A stretch of DNA of 64,000 nt from Bacteroidota bacterium (GCA_026391675.1 JAPLDQ010000043.1:28577-92576); one strand, 5' to 3'. Counted from the stretch's first letter, positions 8,521 to 18,389 are shown. The notes: generated by a model not told the origin, from the sequence alone. Numbers and translations: made by a program.

Positions 8521-10329
8521 TTATTTTACAATAAATAATTTTTCAGTAGCTTTATCAGTAGAAGTTTTAATTGTGCAGAAATAGGTCCCACTTGTAAGTG
8601 AATTCAGGTCAATATCTAAATTGTAATTGCCTTTATTTTGAGTTCCCTGATTGATATTTCTGACAACTCTACCCATAATATCCGTAATAATGATATTTAC
8701 TTTATCATTGGTTTTTAATTCATAGCTAATTTTAGTGCTTGATGATGCAGGGTTAGGCATACAAGAAAATAAATTAATACTTGAATTTCTAACTTCATTC
8801 ACACTTATAGAAGGATCAAAAGATAAACGAATAATAGATGCATCTACATTGCCATAATTCCATATATACCAGGTATTTGCTGTAGGATCAAAATATAATG
8901 AAGTTTGTTCCCATTGTGGTATTCCTGTATCATCAGTGGCAATAGTAACAGTATCTGTTCCTCCATAAACCTGAATTCCTGCAAAATATAACGAGTCTGT
9001 TTGAATTTGATAGCTGGATGTAAAAGCTAAAGAAATTAAAGGAGGATTATTCATTGGAGCTGAAGCAGGAATATCTGCAGCAGTAATATAATAGTTATTG
9101 GATTGAGCAACTATAGTTCTTGAATTTGAGCCTGCAAAATATTTGTATAAAACAGCTTTGATTTTTGAACCCACTTTTGTTCCAATTCCAACTGCACATT
9201 TAATTCCATAAGCTGGTCTGTCCTGTTTAACCTGAAATCTGTTTACTGCAGTAAATGGATCAGCTGTAGTTCCTGTAGATCCTGCCCATCTTGAACCGGT
9301 ATAGGTATTGTTATCCCTTGAGTAATCGCAGGTATTACATACCACATTAATATTGAATGTATCTAATGAAACACGTGGTAATAAATCGCTAGATAAATAA
9401 GAAGATACTTTAAAAATACCCTGAGTAGTAGGTGGTGTATAAAAATAATTATTAATAGACCAGTCAGTAATTCCTGTATTAGGTGAAATTGTAGTATCGA
9501 TACTGGTTGAATCTATCCCTGTTCCAATTACCACAGCATGCAGTTTTACATGTGTTTGTGTATTAACTCCAAAATTTGAAATATCAGCATCATAATACAT
9601 AGGCATCCCTAAACCTGTAGGAACCTTAGTATATCCATCATGTAAAGTAATTCTGTCTGCTGTTAAATTATTTAATGGCATATCACCGATAAAAATATCA
9701 TCAACGTCTAAACTGGCGCCATCAGTACCCTGATACTGAAATGCAACTTTAAAATTAGTACTGGTTGAATAAGCATTTAACATGATAAGTTTTTGATACC
9801 AGGTAAAACTTGTAAAAACACCTGCACTGTCTTCAGTAAAAATAGTTGTCCAGGTAGTTCCTCCGTTTGTACTTACCTTTACTCTGAAATCATAATTGTT
9901 ATTAGGACTAACACTCCAGTAATAACTCATATTCCACCAGAATTTTATACAAGGATTAGTCAGTGTAGTCAGATTATAAGAAGGACTGATTAACCATTCA
10001 TTCTGGGCTGCTGGTGCAGGATCATACTCAATAAATGCATCCTTAGCTCCAGAGTGAGGATAAGTTCCAACTTTCCATTGATACAACGCATTGGTATTAC
10101 CACTTTGTTTTGTCCATCCGGTTGGAGGGAATGCTGTTCCTTCAAATCCTTCACTAACCAATGTAGCTTTAGTATTGGAAGTAACATTTTTTTGTAAATA
10201 CTGGCTAAGATTCAGAAAGCTACCGCTTTTATTCGGGTTGCTTTTTGATGGTCTGATATCTAAGTTCTGAGCAAAAATAAACGAACTGCTAAATGCAAGC
10301 AATACGATTATAAGGAATAGTTTTTTCAT
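8521..10329 (-). CDS. T9SS type A sorting-domain secreted protein, paralog 3, with a choice-of-anchor J-like domain
   Basis: 602-aa exported protein, first of the tandem array. Signal peptide 1-21 ends in IFAQ. The linker (SQYLQKNVTSNTKATLV) matches the other two paralogs. The following domain differs: it starts EGFEGTAFPPTGWT and ends DVDDIFIGDMP, the pattern of choice-of-anchor J (MAM-like jellyroll) domains. From about residue 225 the protein again matches its neighbours: THVKLHAV, CNTCDYSRDNNTY, KVGSKIKAVLYKY and GIQVYGGTDTVTI. It ends in a T9SS type A sorting domain (MPNPASSSTKISYEL ... TEKLFIVK). The N-terminal domain therefore seems to have been exchanged within a conserved frame. No enzyme motif seen. 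Confidence 0.85.
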   Translation of the reverse strand: MKKLFLIIVLLAFSSSFIFAQNLDIRPSKSNPNKSGSFLNLSQYLQKNVTSNTKATLVSEGFEGTAFPPTGWTKQSGNTNALYQWKVGTYPHSGAKDAFIEYDPAPAAQNEWLISPSYNLTTLTNPCIKFWWNMSYYWSVSPNNNYDFRVKVSTNGGTTWTTIFTEDSAGVFTSFTWYQKLIMLNAYSTSTNFKVAFQYQGTDGASLDVDDIFIGDMPLNNLTADRITLHDGYTKVPTGLGMPMYYDADISNFGVNTQTHVKLHAVVIGTGIDSTSIDTTISPNTGITDWSINNYFYTPPTTQGIFKVSSYLSSDLLPRVSLDTFNINVVCNTCDYSRDNNTYTGSRWAGSTGTTADPFTAVNRFQVKQDRPAYGIKCAVGIGTKVGSKIKAVLYKYFAGSNSRTIVAQSNNYYITAADIPASAPMNNPPLISLAFTSSYQIQTDSLYFAGIQVYGGTDTVTIATDDTGIPQWEQTSLYFDPTANTWYIWNYGNVDASIIRLSFDPSISVNEVRNSSINLFSCMPNPASSSTKISYELKTNDKVNIIITDIMGRVVRNINQGTQNKGNYNLDIDLNSLTSGTYFCTIKTSTDKATEKLFIVK

Positions 10330-10553
10330 AAGATTAAATTTAAGTAAATAGATTTGTTATATTAATAAATAATTTGCGGTTGTAAAATATGAGTTATTTT
10401 TTTCAAAATACAAAATTAATATGTATTTTAATATTTATAAAATTTATCAAGTTATCGGTAGCATTAAATCAGTTAACGGTAGAATTTTAAAAGTCTTAGA
10501 ACAATTATCTAAGGCAAAATTATTTTTTTTTTTTCAATTCGGACAAAAATAAT
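10330..10553. other. Intergenic region
   Basis: 224 bp, very AT-rich, upstream of the third secreted paralog and downstream of the double ATPase gene. CAAAATTA at 10411-10418 reads TAATTTTG on the minus strand and is a possible -7 element for the 8521-10329 gene, without a clear -33 partner. A run of 12 T lies at 10523-10534. No hairpin terminator for the ATPase gene is evident. Confidence 0.4.
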
Positions 10554-12263
10554 TTAAAAATTTCCAGGAATTGATTGAATTAAGTTTTTGGTATACGGAG
10601 ATAAAGGTTTACTATAAATATTATCAGCTTCTCCCATTTCAACAATTTCACCGCACTTCATTACTATCATTCTGTCTGACATGAATTTTACAACTGAAAG
10701 ATCATGGGAAATAAAAATATAAGTAAATTTAAAATCGAGTTTTAGTTCATTCAATAAATTGAGTACCTGTGCCTGAACTGACACATCCAGTGCTGAAACA
10801 GACTCATCGCAAATGATTAATTCAGGATTTAATGCCAGCGCACGGGCAATGCAAATCCGTTGACGCTGTCCACCCGAAAATTCATGAGGGTATCGCTTAA
10901 AATGGCTTTCATTCATATTCACTCTTTCGAGTATTTCTATAACACGGGCTTTTCTTGCTTTATCGTTCTCCAGAATATTGTGAACCTTCATGGGTTCCAT
11001 AATAGCATTACCGATGCTTATTCTTGGGTTCAGAGAAGAGTAGGGGTCCTGAAATATAATTTGCAGTTTTTGCCTGAAAGCCCTCATCCCGCTATTGGAT
11101 AAAGTAGTAAGTTCTTTGCCTTTGTATAGAACCTGACCGCTTGAAGCTTTAATTAATTGTAGAATACTTCTGCCTAAAGTAGTTTTACCACAGCCTGATT
11201 CACCAACCAAACCCAGTGTTTCGCCTTCAAACACATCGAAACTGATGTTTTTTACAGCCTTAAAAATTTCAGTCGGCTTACCTAATAATGATGTTTTTGT
11301 AATAAAATTAACATTAATATCTTTAATTTGTAAAATAGGAGGCTTTGCGTAAATGATTTTTTGTTGCTCCTCTCTTAATGTTTTGGAGATTTCAATCTCT
11401 TTGAATCCGGTTTGATTAATAAAATCATTTACAGTAGGTAAGTGTGCCAGTCTTTTATCCAGTCTGGGTCTGCAGGCAAGCAAACCCTGTGTATAAGGAT
11501 GTCTGGCATTTTTAAAAATAGCATTAACATTGCCCTGTTCTACAATATTTCCTTTAAACAATACTACAACATTGTCAGCTATTTCAGCAACTACTCCCAA
11601 ATCATGGGTTATAAATATCACTGACATCCGGTGTTTTTGCTGAAGATTCTTTAACAGCTGCAGTATTGTTTTTTGAACCGTAACATCCAGAGCAGTTGTA
11701 GGTTCATCAGCAATTAATAATAATGGATTTCCTGATATTGCCATTGCAATCATTACCCTTTGTTTTTGTCCTCCTGAAAGTTCATGCGGATATTTATTAA
11801 AGACTTCCTCTGGTTTTGGTAACAATACTTCGTTAAATAGGAAAATAGTTTTTTCTTTGGCTTCTTTTTTACTGATTTGCTGATGTAACAAAATTGCTTC
11901 CATTACCTGTTTTCCGCATTTCATTACAGGATTAAGCGATGTCATGGGCTCCTGAAAAATCATGGCTATCTTGTTGCCACGCCATTTTCGCATTTCTTTT
12001 TCGTTGAGTTGGAGTAAATCTTGTTGTAAGTCAGATTTGTCATGAAAAATAATTTCACCTGAAGAAATTCTTGAAGCATCTTTGTCCAGAAGTTGCATAA
12101 TGGCCAATGAAGTAACAGACTTTCCTGAACCGGACTCTCCTACTATACCTAAAATTTCCCCTTTGTTTAATGAAAAGGAAATATCGTCTACTGCTTTGTT
12201 AAATGCAGTTTCTGATTTAAATTCAATTGTAAGATGATTAACGCGGAGTAATTCTTGTTCCAA
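10554..12263 (-). CDS. Double ABC ATPase of oligopeptide type (OppD-OppF fusion, YejF/GsiA-like)
   Basis: 569-aa protein with two complete ABC ATPase domains, energising uptake of peptides or related solutes at the inner membrane. First domain: Walker A GESGSGKS (about 42-49), signature LSGGQKQRV, Walker B IADEPTTALD, then the HPYTQGLL motif of oligopeptide transporters. Second domain: Walker A GESGCGKT (about 351-360), signature FSGGQRQRI, Walker B ICDESVSALD, and a short C-terminal SPYTKNLIQSIP. Both sites look catalytically competent. The start codon is TTG at 12261-12263; an in-frame TAA three codons upstream leaves no earlier choice. No permease or binding protein is nearby, so its partners must be encoded elsewhere, as is common in Bacteroidota. 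Confidence 0.9.
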   Translation of the reverse strand: MEQELLRVNHLTIEFKSETAFNKAVDDISFSLNKGEILGIVGESGSGKSVTSLAIMQLLDKDASRISSGEIIFHDKSDLQQDLLQLNEKEMRKWRGNKIAMIFQEPMTSLNPVMKCGKQVMEAILLHQQISKKEAKEKTIFLFNEVLLPKPEEVFNKYPHELSGGQKQRVMIAMAISGNPLLLIADEPTTALDVTVQKTILQLLKNLQQKHRMSVIFITHDLGVVAEIADNVVVLFKGNIVEQGNVNAIFKNARHPYTQGLLACRPRLDKRLAHLPTVNDFINQTGFKEIEISKTLREEQQKIIYAKPPILQIKDINVNFITKTSLLGKPTEIFKAVKNISFDVFEGETLGLVGESGCGKTTLGRSILQLIKASSGQVLYKGKELTTLSNSGMRAFRQKLQIIFQDPYSSLNPRISIGNAIMEPMKVHNILENDKARKARVIEILERVNMNESHFKRYPHEFSGGQRQRICIARALALNPELIICDESVSALDVSVQAQVLNLLNELKLDFKFTYIFISHDLSVVKFMSDRMIVMKCGEIVEMGEADNIYSKPLSPYTKNLIQSIPGNF

Positions 12264-12328
12264 AGGGAATTAGTTAAATTATTTCATTTAAAAAGTAAAA
12301 TTAAGAAAAAATATAGTATTATAAATAA

Positions 12329-12360
12329 AAAAGTTGCTTCGTTTTCTCGAAGCAACTTTT
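12329..12360 (-). terminator. Terminator of the C69 dipeptidase gene
   Basis: Perfect 13-bp stem AAAAGTTGCTTCG (12329-12341) and CGAAGCAACTTTT (12348-12360) with a 6-nt loop, 37 bp after the stop codon on the minus strand. It separates the dipeptidase gene from the ATPase gene. Confidence 0.85.
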
Positions 12361-12397
12361 AATTATATACTGATTTTATTAAATGATAAATAGAAGA

Positions 12398-14149
12398 TTA
12401 ATGATGAATTTCACCTTTTACTTTTAATTTATCACCGGTTTGATCAACAATTTTCTTTAAATACCATTCAGGATAACCTGGCTGTGATGGATAAGCCGGT
12501 TGAGTATAACCATTGTACTGGAATTTTCCGTCTTTTTCTTTTTTAATGTTACCATCAATGTATTTTACCAATATATATTCATACAATTCTTTCCATTTGT
12601 TGAAGGTAAGACTGCCTTGCTGACTTGAATATTCGGTAATGAAATTTAAAGCAGCAGTTTTGTCTGTTTTATATAATTCTTCTGCTTTTTTGTCAATATT
12701 AGGTGTGCTTTCAAAGAATTTATTTTCTAATTCTGACTGTACTTTCTGTATATCTTTAATGATTACATTATAACGGGTGTAACAGAAATTAGAAACCTGA
12801 TTAAATACCCAAAATGCTGATGTAGGAGAGTATTTTAGCATACTGCCATTTCCTTCTGCAAAATTATATGGTGCTTTTGTGATTCCGCAATACATAGGAG
12901 TATAAACCGTACTGTAACTGTCGTCAACTCCAAACCAGAATATACCACCAACAGGGTTAGGTAACCATGAACGGGATTGAGCAATAAAAGAAAAGCCTGT
13001 TTGTTGGGTAGAAATTGCTCTTTCGTTTAAATAATCAACACCATTTACTTTCCAGGTAAGCGGACGCCAGCGGTAACCGCTTTCGTAAGGACCGCCACCC
13101 AGATCTTTGGTCATATCCAATGGCGTTCCTTCATAATGATCTCTCATCATACTCATAACATCCTGAACGGATAACTTATGATCGGGTTTAACCCATAAAG
13201 GCATACGGTGTTTCAGGTTTTCGCCTAAAGCATAATCTGTATAGCTTTCCATTTCTTTGCATACTTTATAGAAACCGGCCCAAACTCTGGCTTCGCTAAA
13301 ACGGGCACCACTAAAATCGAGGGGAGCATAAGTTCCTGAAAAATCAAATTCAGCATCTTTGCCAGTGAAATATTTTTTCTGACGGGCAAATGTAATTACA
13401 TCATAAGCATAAACAGTTTCAACGGTTGGGTTGAAAATCTTAGCCAGATTTTTACTTGAAATTGAAATTTTCCCATCTTCTAATGGAAAAGTTGTAATAC
13501 GTGCATGATTGGCATGGCCTGAAATATATCCGTCAGGAATACGGCGGGCAACCCAGACAGCACCTTTACTGTATAATTTGGGGTCAATTTTTCCGGTTTT
13601 ATCATAAACTGGAGAACCTTTACCAATAATTTCAAATATCCATACTTCGTTGGGATCAGAAACTGAAATTGATTCACCTGTACTGTAATAGCCATATTCA
13701 GCAACCAATTCTGCCATAACTTTAATTGCTTCGCGGGCTGTTTTTGAGCGTTGTAATGCTAAATACATCATGCTGCCGTAATCAATAACAGCAGTTGTAT
13801 CCTGTAATTCCTCACGACCAGTATAGGTAGTTTCACCAACTGCAACCTGATATTCATTCATATTACCAATTACTGAATAGGTATGCAATACTTGTTTGAT
13901 TTTTCCCATTGGTTTGCCTGTATCCCATTCATAAATGTCCATCATACTGCCTGCAGCGTAATCTTTTGCGGGGCGGTAATACAATTCGCCATATAAGGTG
14001 TGGGAATCAGCAGCATAAGTAATAAAGCAAGAGCCATCTTTAGAAGCTCCTTTTGAAACTAAGAAATTTGTACAAGCCTGTGCATAGTAAAATACACCGG
14101 AAGTATAAATAAGAATGCCTAATAGGGCAATAAACCTGAATTTTTTCAT
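12398..14149 (-). CDS. Secreted C69 family dipeptidase (PepD-like)
   Basis: 583-aa peptidase of family C69, which hydrolyses dipeptides with an N-terminal cysteine nucleophile. The N terminus is a signal peptide (about 1-25) followed directly by ACTNFLVSKGASKDGS, in which C26 is the expected nucleophile that becomes residue 1 after processing. Other conserved blocks include NEYQVAVGETTYTGRE, SMMYLALQRSKTAREAI, ISVSDPNEVWIFEIIGKG and YVARRIPDGYISGHANHARI-like sequence (VARRIPDGYISGHANHARI here). The signal peptide points to a periplasmic or outer location. With the oligopeptide-type ATPase next to it, a role in peptide nutrition is reasonable, though a hairpin separates the two genes. Confidence 0.88.
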   Translation of the reverse strand: MKKFRFIALLGILIYTSGVFYYAQACTNFLVSKGASKDGSCFITYAADSHTLYGELYYRPAKDYAAGSMMDIYEWDTGKPMGKIKQVLHTYSVIGNMNEYQVAVGETTYTGREELQDTTAVIDYGSMMYLALQRSKTAREAIKVMAELVAEYGYYSTGESISVSDPNEVWIFEIIGKGSPVYDKTGKIDPKLYSKGAVWVARRIPDGYISGHANHARITTFPLEDGKISISSKNLAKIFNPTVETVYAYDVITFARQKKYFTGKDAEFDFSGTYAPLDFSGARFSEARVWAGFYKVCKEMESYTDYALGENLKHRMPLWVKPDHKLSVQDVMSMMRDHYEGTPLDMTKDLGGGPYESGYRWRPLTWKVNGVDYLNERAISTQQTGFSFIAQSRSWLPNPVGGIFWFGVDDSYSTVYTPMYCGITKAPYNFAEGNGSMLKYSPTSAFWVFNQVSNFCYTRYNVIIKDIQKVQSELENKFFESTPNIDKKAEELYKTDKTAALNFITEYSSQQGSLTFNKWKELYEYILVKYIDGNIKKEKDGKFQYNGYTQPAYPSQPGYPEWYLKKIVDQTGDKLKVKGEIHH

Positions 14150-14180
14150 ATTTTTATTAGTTGTTAAAATTTTTGAGCGA

Positions 14181-14188
14181 CAAACCTA
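14181..14188 (-). promoter_or_regulatory. Possible -7 element of the dipeptidase gene
   Basis: CAAACCTA on the plus strand reads TAGGTTTG on the minus strand, a match to TAnnTTTG, 32 bp before the dipeptidase start. I do not see a well-placed -33 element. Confidence 0.3.
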
Positions 14189-14431
14189 CGTAAATTTTTT
14201 AATATTTTGATAAAATATACCTTAAAAAATACAAAGCTTATATTAAACTTAACTGAATTCCAAAAACAAAAGCTTGAATTTTAAAATAAAAAGTTTCAAC
14301 TATTTATTTTGCTATTTAATAAAAAGTTTTACTTTTGAAAACTAATTGTTAAATTAATAACAATTAAATTAATAAATGAATCTTATTTATTAAAGTAAAG
14401 AAAATTAGCATATTAAGCTATAATTTCAGCA

Positions 14432-14464
14432 TTTGCTTTTCTTAAAAATGATAAAATAATTTTA
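14432..14464 (+). promoter_or_regulatory. Candidate promoter of the Rh channel gene
   Basis: TTTG at 14432-14435, a 21-bp spacer, and TAATTTTA at 14457-14464 (one base from TAnnTTTG). The start codon lies 27 bp downstream. Confidence 0.45.
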
Positions 14465-14491
14465 CCGTATATAAATCAAATTTAATTAATT

Positions 14492-15661
14492 ATGAAGAAA
14501 AATCCTATAATCTCAGGAATTGTTTTGATTAGCATTTTTTCCCTTTTTAGTTCGTTTAACATTTTTGCTCAAACAGCAGAAGTTAATAATTATACCTCTG
14601 TATTGCAGGTACAGCAGTACGAAAGGGCAATTCATATCATGGCTATGCTTTTGATTGGTTTTGGCTTTTTAATGGTTTTTATTAAAAAGTATGGACGTTC
14701 AGCGCTAACAGCTACATTTTTATTGGTTAGTATTTCAATTCCACTTTATTTTTTAATTCATACCTCCCTTCTTTTTAACGAATCAAAAACTGAAATTGAA
14801 GAATTGATTCTGGCTGAATTCAGTGCTGCCAGCTTATTAATTGCAGCCGGCGCAGTGTTGGGAAGATTAAAAATGTTTCAATATCTGATTTTAGGTTTAC
14901 TGTTTATTCCATTTTATATGCTTAACGAATGGATAATTATAGAAAATGGTTTCGGAATTATTAAAGATGGCTTTGCTGATACCGGAGGTTCAATTGTAAT
15001 TCATGCTTATGGTGCATTATTTGGATTGGCTGTGGCTATGTCAATGACAACCAAAAAAGAATTGGAGGAGCCAATAGAAGCAGATGCTACCAGTGACAGA
15101 TATTCAGTTCTCGGAAGTATGGTTTTATGGGTATTCTGGCCAAGTTTTTGTGCTGCCCTTGTTCCTGTTGAAGCCATACCACATACTGTTGTAAATGTTT
15201 TCATAGCTTTGTGCGGTTCAACATTAATAACTTATTTTTTATCATTCTGGATAAGAGGAAAAATATATATTGCTGATATTGCCAATGCAACACTTGCCGG
15301 TGGTGTAGCTATTGGATCTACGTGTGATCATGCAAGCCATCCTGTAGCCTTTCTCATTGGAATTTTAGCAGGAGCTATATCTACTGTTGGATTTGCTGTT
15401 GTTCAGCAGAAACAGCAAAAACTCATAAAATCAGTTGATACCTGTGGGGTTACGAATTTACATGGTTTACCCGGTTTGATGGGTGGTTTCGCCACTATTT
15501 TTGTTGTAAGTGGCTTAAATGTATCAAGTCAGGTTTCAGGTATTTTTATTACAGTAATATCATCTTTGATTTTTGGATTTCTAACCGGAAAATTCATAAA
15601 ATTATTCGGACACCGTAATGAAGCTTATATTGATGCCGAAGAGTTTTTGGATGCTGAATAA
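14492..15661 (+). CDS. Rh-type ammonium/ammonia channel
   Basis: 389-aa inner-membrane protein of the Amt/Mep/Rh superfamily, which conducts ammonia/ammonium and, for some Rh members, possibly CO2. The blocks DTGGSIVIHAYGALFGLAVA, SMVLWVFWPSFCAAL, NATLAGGVAIG and CGVTNLHGLPGLMGG match the Rh branch more than the AmtB branch. The twin pore histidines are H171 (IHAYG) and H324 (LHGLPG), close to H168 and H318 of AmtB. The first 27 residues look like a cleavable signal peptide ending IFAQ, followed by about 11 membrane segments. Length is normal for the family. No glnK (PII) gene accompanies it, which also fits Rh rather than Amt. Rh proteins are uncommon in bacteria. Confidence 0.82.
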   Translation: MKKNPIISGIVLISIFSLFSSFNIFAQTAEVNNYTSVLQVQQYERAIHIMAMLLIGFGFLMVFIKKYGRSALTATFLLVSISIPLYFLIHTSLLFNESKTEIEELILAEFSAASLLIAAGAVLGRLKMFQYLILGLLFIPFYMLNEWIIIENGFGIIKDGFADTGGSIVIHAYGALFGLAVAMSMTTKKELEEPIEADATSDRYSVLGSMVLWVFWPSFCAALVPVEAIPHTVVNVFIALCGSTLITYFLSFWIRGKIYIADIANATLAGGVAIGSTCDHASHPVAFLIGILAGAISTVGFAVVQQKQQKLIKSVDTCGVTNLHGLPGLMGGFATIFVVSGLNVSSQVSGIFITVISSLIFGFLTGKFIKLFGHRNEAYIDAEEFLDAE

Positions 15662-15678
15662 AATTAATTTAGCGTGAC

Positions 15679-16950
15679 TTAACCAATCATTCCTACACCA
15701 ACTGTTTCATTGGTGGCTTCGTCAATTAATATCAAGCTACCGGTAACCCGATTTTTTTTATAGGTATCAAAAATCAATGGTTTGGTAGTTTTCAATTTGA
15801 TTTTGGCAATGGAGTTAAGGCCGACATCTTTATCATCAGTGATTTGAGCTAATGTATTAACATTAATTTTATACAAGACTTCTTTTACTATACATTTTAT
15901 ATCTCTGGTGGTATGCATCAGATTGTATTTTCCTCCAATGCGTAAGGGTTTTTGATTCATCCAGCATATAGTGGCCTCAATATCCTGGCTGATAGTTGGC
16001 ATTGAGTCAGGTTTTATTATCATATCACCACGGCTGATATCTATATCATCTTCCAATGACAAAGATACTGACATAGGAGGGAAGGCTTCATTTAATTTGG
16101 TTTCAAACAAATCAATGGATTTAATTTTTGTTTTTATTCCGGAAGGTAAAACTGTTACAGTATCGCCATCAGCAAAAATACCACCTGCTACTCTTCCTGC
16201 ATATCCTCTGTAATCATGATGTTCATCGGTTAATGGTCTGATTACATATTGAACAGGAAACCTTGCGTCAGTAAAATTATAATCATTTTCAATTGGAATG
16301 CTTTCGAGTATACTCATTAAAGTACCTTCTTTGTACCAGGGCATATTTTGCGATTCATCCACTACATTATCTCCTTTTAATGCACTGATCGGAACAAAGC
16401 GGACATCATTAATATCAACAACACTGGCGAAAGTTGAAAATGACTTTTTAATCGTTTCAAATACTTCTTCTTTAAAATCAACCAGGTCCATTTTATTGAT
16501 ACAAACAACCAGATGAGGTATTTGTAATAAAGTAGCAATAAAAGTATGACGCAATGTTTGTTCAATAACCCCGTTGCGGGCATCAATTAAAATAATGGCT
16601 GCATTGGCAGTTGATGCACCGGTTACCATATTACGGGTATACTGAACATGTCCTGGAGTATCAGCAATTATAAACTTTCTTTTAGGGGTTGCAAAGTAAC
16701 GATAGGCTACATCAATGGTTATCCCTTGTTCTCTTTCGGAACGCAAGCCATCGGTGAGTAATGCAAGGTTGATATAATCGTTTCCTTTTTGGATACTTGC
16801 TCTTTTTACGGCTTCCAACTGATCTTCGAAGATGGATTTACTGTCATATAACAATCTTCCGATGAGGGTACTTTTGCCATCATCCACACTGCCTGCAGTA
16901 GTAAACCGCAGCAATTCCATATCTAAATATCCGTTATTTGAAAAACTCAT
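15679..16950 (-). CDS. cysN: Sulfate adenylyltransferase subunit 1 (CysN GTPase)
   Basis: 423-aa GTPase subunit of ATP sulfurylase, which couples GTP hydrolysis to formation of adenosine 5'-phosphosulfate from sulfate and ATP in the cytoplasm. G1 is GSVDDGKS (20-27), the switch I region is QGITIDVAYRYF, G3 is DTPGH, G4 is NKMD and G5 is SALKG. EF-Tu-like beta-barrel domains follow. There is no C-terminal APS kinase (CysC) fusion. It lies 12 bp after cysD, in the usual cysDN order. It is shorter than E. coli CysN (475 aa). Its 3' end is only 17 bp from the convergent Rh gene. Confidence 0.95.
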   Translation of the reverse strand: MSFSNNGYLDMELLRFTTAGSVDDGKSTLIGRLLYDSKSIFEDQLEAVKRASIQKGNDYINLALLTDGLRSEREQGITIDVAYRYFATPKRKFIIADTPGHVQYTRNMVTGASTANAAIILIDARNGVIEQTLRHTFIATLLQIPHLVVCINKMDLVDFKEEVFETIKKSFSTFASVVDINDVRFVPISALKGDNVVDESQNMPWYKEGTLMSILESIPIENDYNFTDARFPVQYVIRPLTDEHHDYRGYAGRVAGGIFADGDTVTVLPSGIKTKIKSIDLFETKLNEAFPPMSVSLSLEDDIDISRGDMIIKPDSMPTISQDIEATICWMNQKPLRIGGKYNLMHTTRDIKCIVKEVLYKINVNTLAQITDDKDVGLNSIAKIKLKTTKPLIFDTYKKNRVTGSLILIDEATNETVGVGMIG

Positions 16951-16962
16951 TTTATTTGGCTG

Positions 16963-17868
<906 letters not shown>

Positions 17869-17905
17869 TAGTATTTGTAAGCTTTATACTGTTTTTATTC
17901 GGCTG

Positions 17906-17913
17906 CAAAATTA
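17906..17913 (-). promoter_or_regulatory. Possible -7 element of the cysDN operon
   Basis: CAAAATTA reads TAATTTTG on the minus strand (TAnnTTTG match), 37 bp before the cysD start codon. A -33 element at the standard distance is not clear. Confidence 0.35.
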
Positions 17914-18174
17914 AAAATTAATTTCAACAAAAGAAATTCTAATTCAAAAGAAGAATTTATTGTATTCGTTATCTGAAATTTACGCTTAAAAGTAAAATTT
18001 TTTTTATAAAAATTCCAACCTTTTTTATCTTTTTGATGTCTATATTTAAAATGAAATTTATTAAGTTAAAATCTTGTTAATGCAAAATATTTTTTATCTA
18101 AATCGGTTTAGCATAATTTTTTTTGTATATTTGTAGCTTGAAAAATTAATTTAAATTCAATAAATCTTTAAATT

Positions 18175-18246
18175 ATGATAAAATTATTCTTGTTGTTGGC
18201 AACAGTTAAATTTTTAATATGGAAATTTATACCAATAATTAGGTAA
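18175..18246 (+). pseudogene. Truncated 5' copy of the giant-gene signal peptide (or a short leader ORF)
   Basis: ATG at 18175 opens 23 codons beginning MIKLFLLLATVKF, ending in TAA at 18244-18246. The first 33 nt match the start of the giant gene at 18390 (MRKLFLLLVAV) at about 27 of 33 positions. After that the resemblance ends and the sequence runs into the conserved upstream block. The simplest reading is a remnant of a decayed paralog; a translated leader peptide is the alternative. An upstream TATATTTG (18126-18133) could be its promoter. Confidence 0.4.
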
Positions 18247-18285
18247 TTTTACTTATAATCCTTTATGTTTATTGGATTAAATTTG
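18235..18285 (+). promoter_or_regulatory. Conserved upstream block of the giant genes, copy 1
   Basis: The block begins ATAATTAGGTAATTTTAC and ends with TAAATTTG (18278-18285), a match to the -7 consensus TAnnTTTG. The same block with identical 43-bp internal spacing lies at 44886-44936 upstream of the second giant gene. It contains the near-dyad GGTAA-TT-TTAC(C/T). It is probably a shared promoter or operator; its start codon is 105 bp downstream. Confidence 0.5.
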
Positions 18286-18389
18286 CATTATATAAATTAT
18301 AAAAATCGCGGAATTAAATCATTTTTTAGCTTAAATCTGAAATATTTAAAAACAAATAAATATAAATTTAAAAACAAAATAATTACACC

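Larger units (their letters stand above)
14150..14491. other. Divergent intergenic region
   Basis: 342 bp between the divergent dipeptidase and Rh-channel genes. It carries promoter-like elements for both sides and otherwise only AT-rich sequence; no open frame or hairpin stands out. Confidence 0.5.
17869..18389. other. Divergent intergenic region upstream of cysD and the first giant gene
   Basis: 521 bp, very AT-rich. It contains the cysDN -7 candidate, a TATATTTG element at 18126-18133, a 23-codon remnant resembling the giant gene's signal-peptide start (18175-18246), and a block (18235-18285) also found before the second giant gene. Confidence 0.6.

Noticed and set aside
10523..10534. Run of 12 T as a phase-variable tract or terminator
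   Set aside because: It is intergenic, not preceded by a clear stem on either strand, and does not sit in a promoter spacer that I can define.
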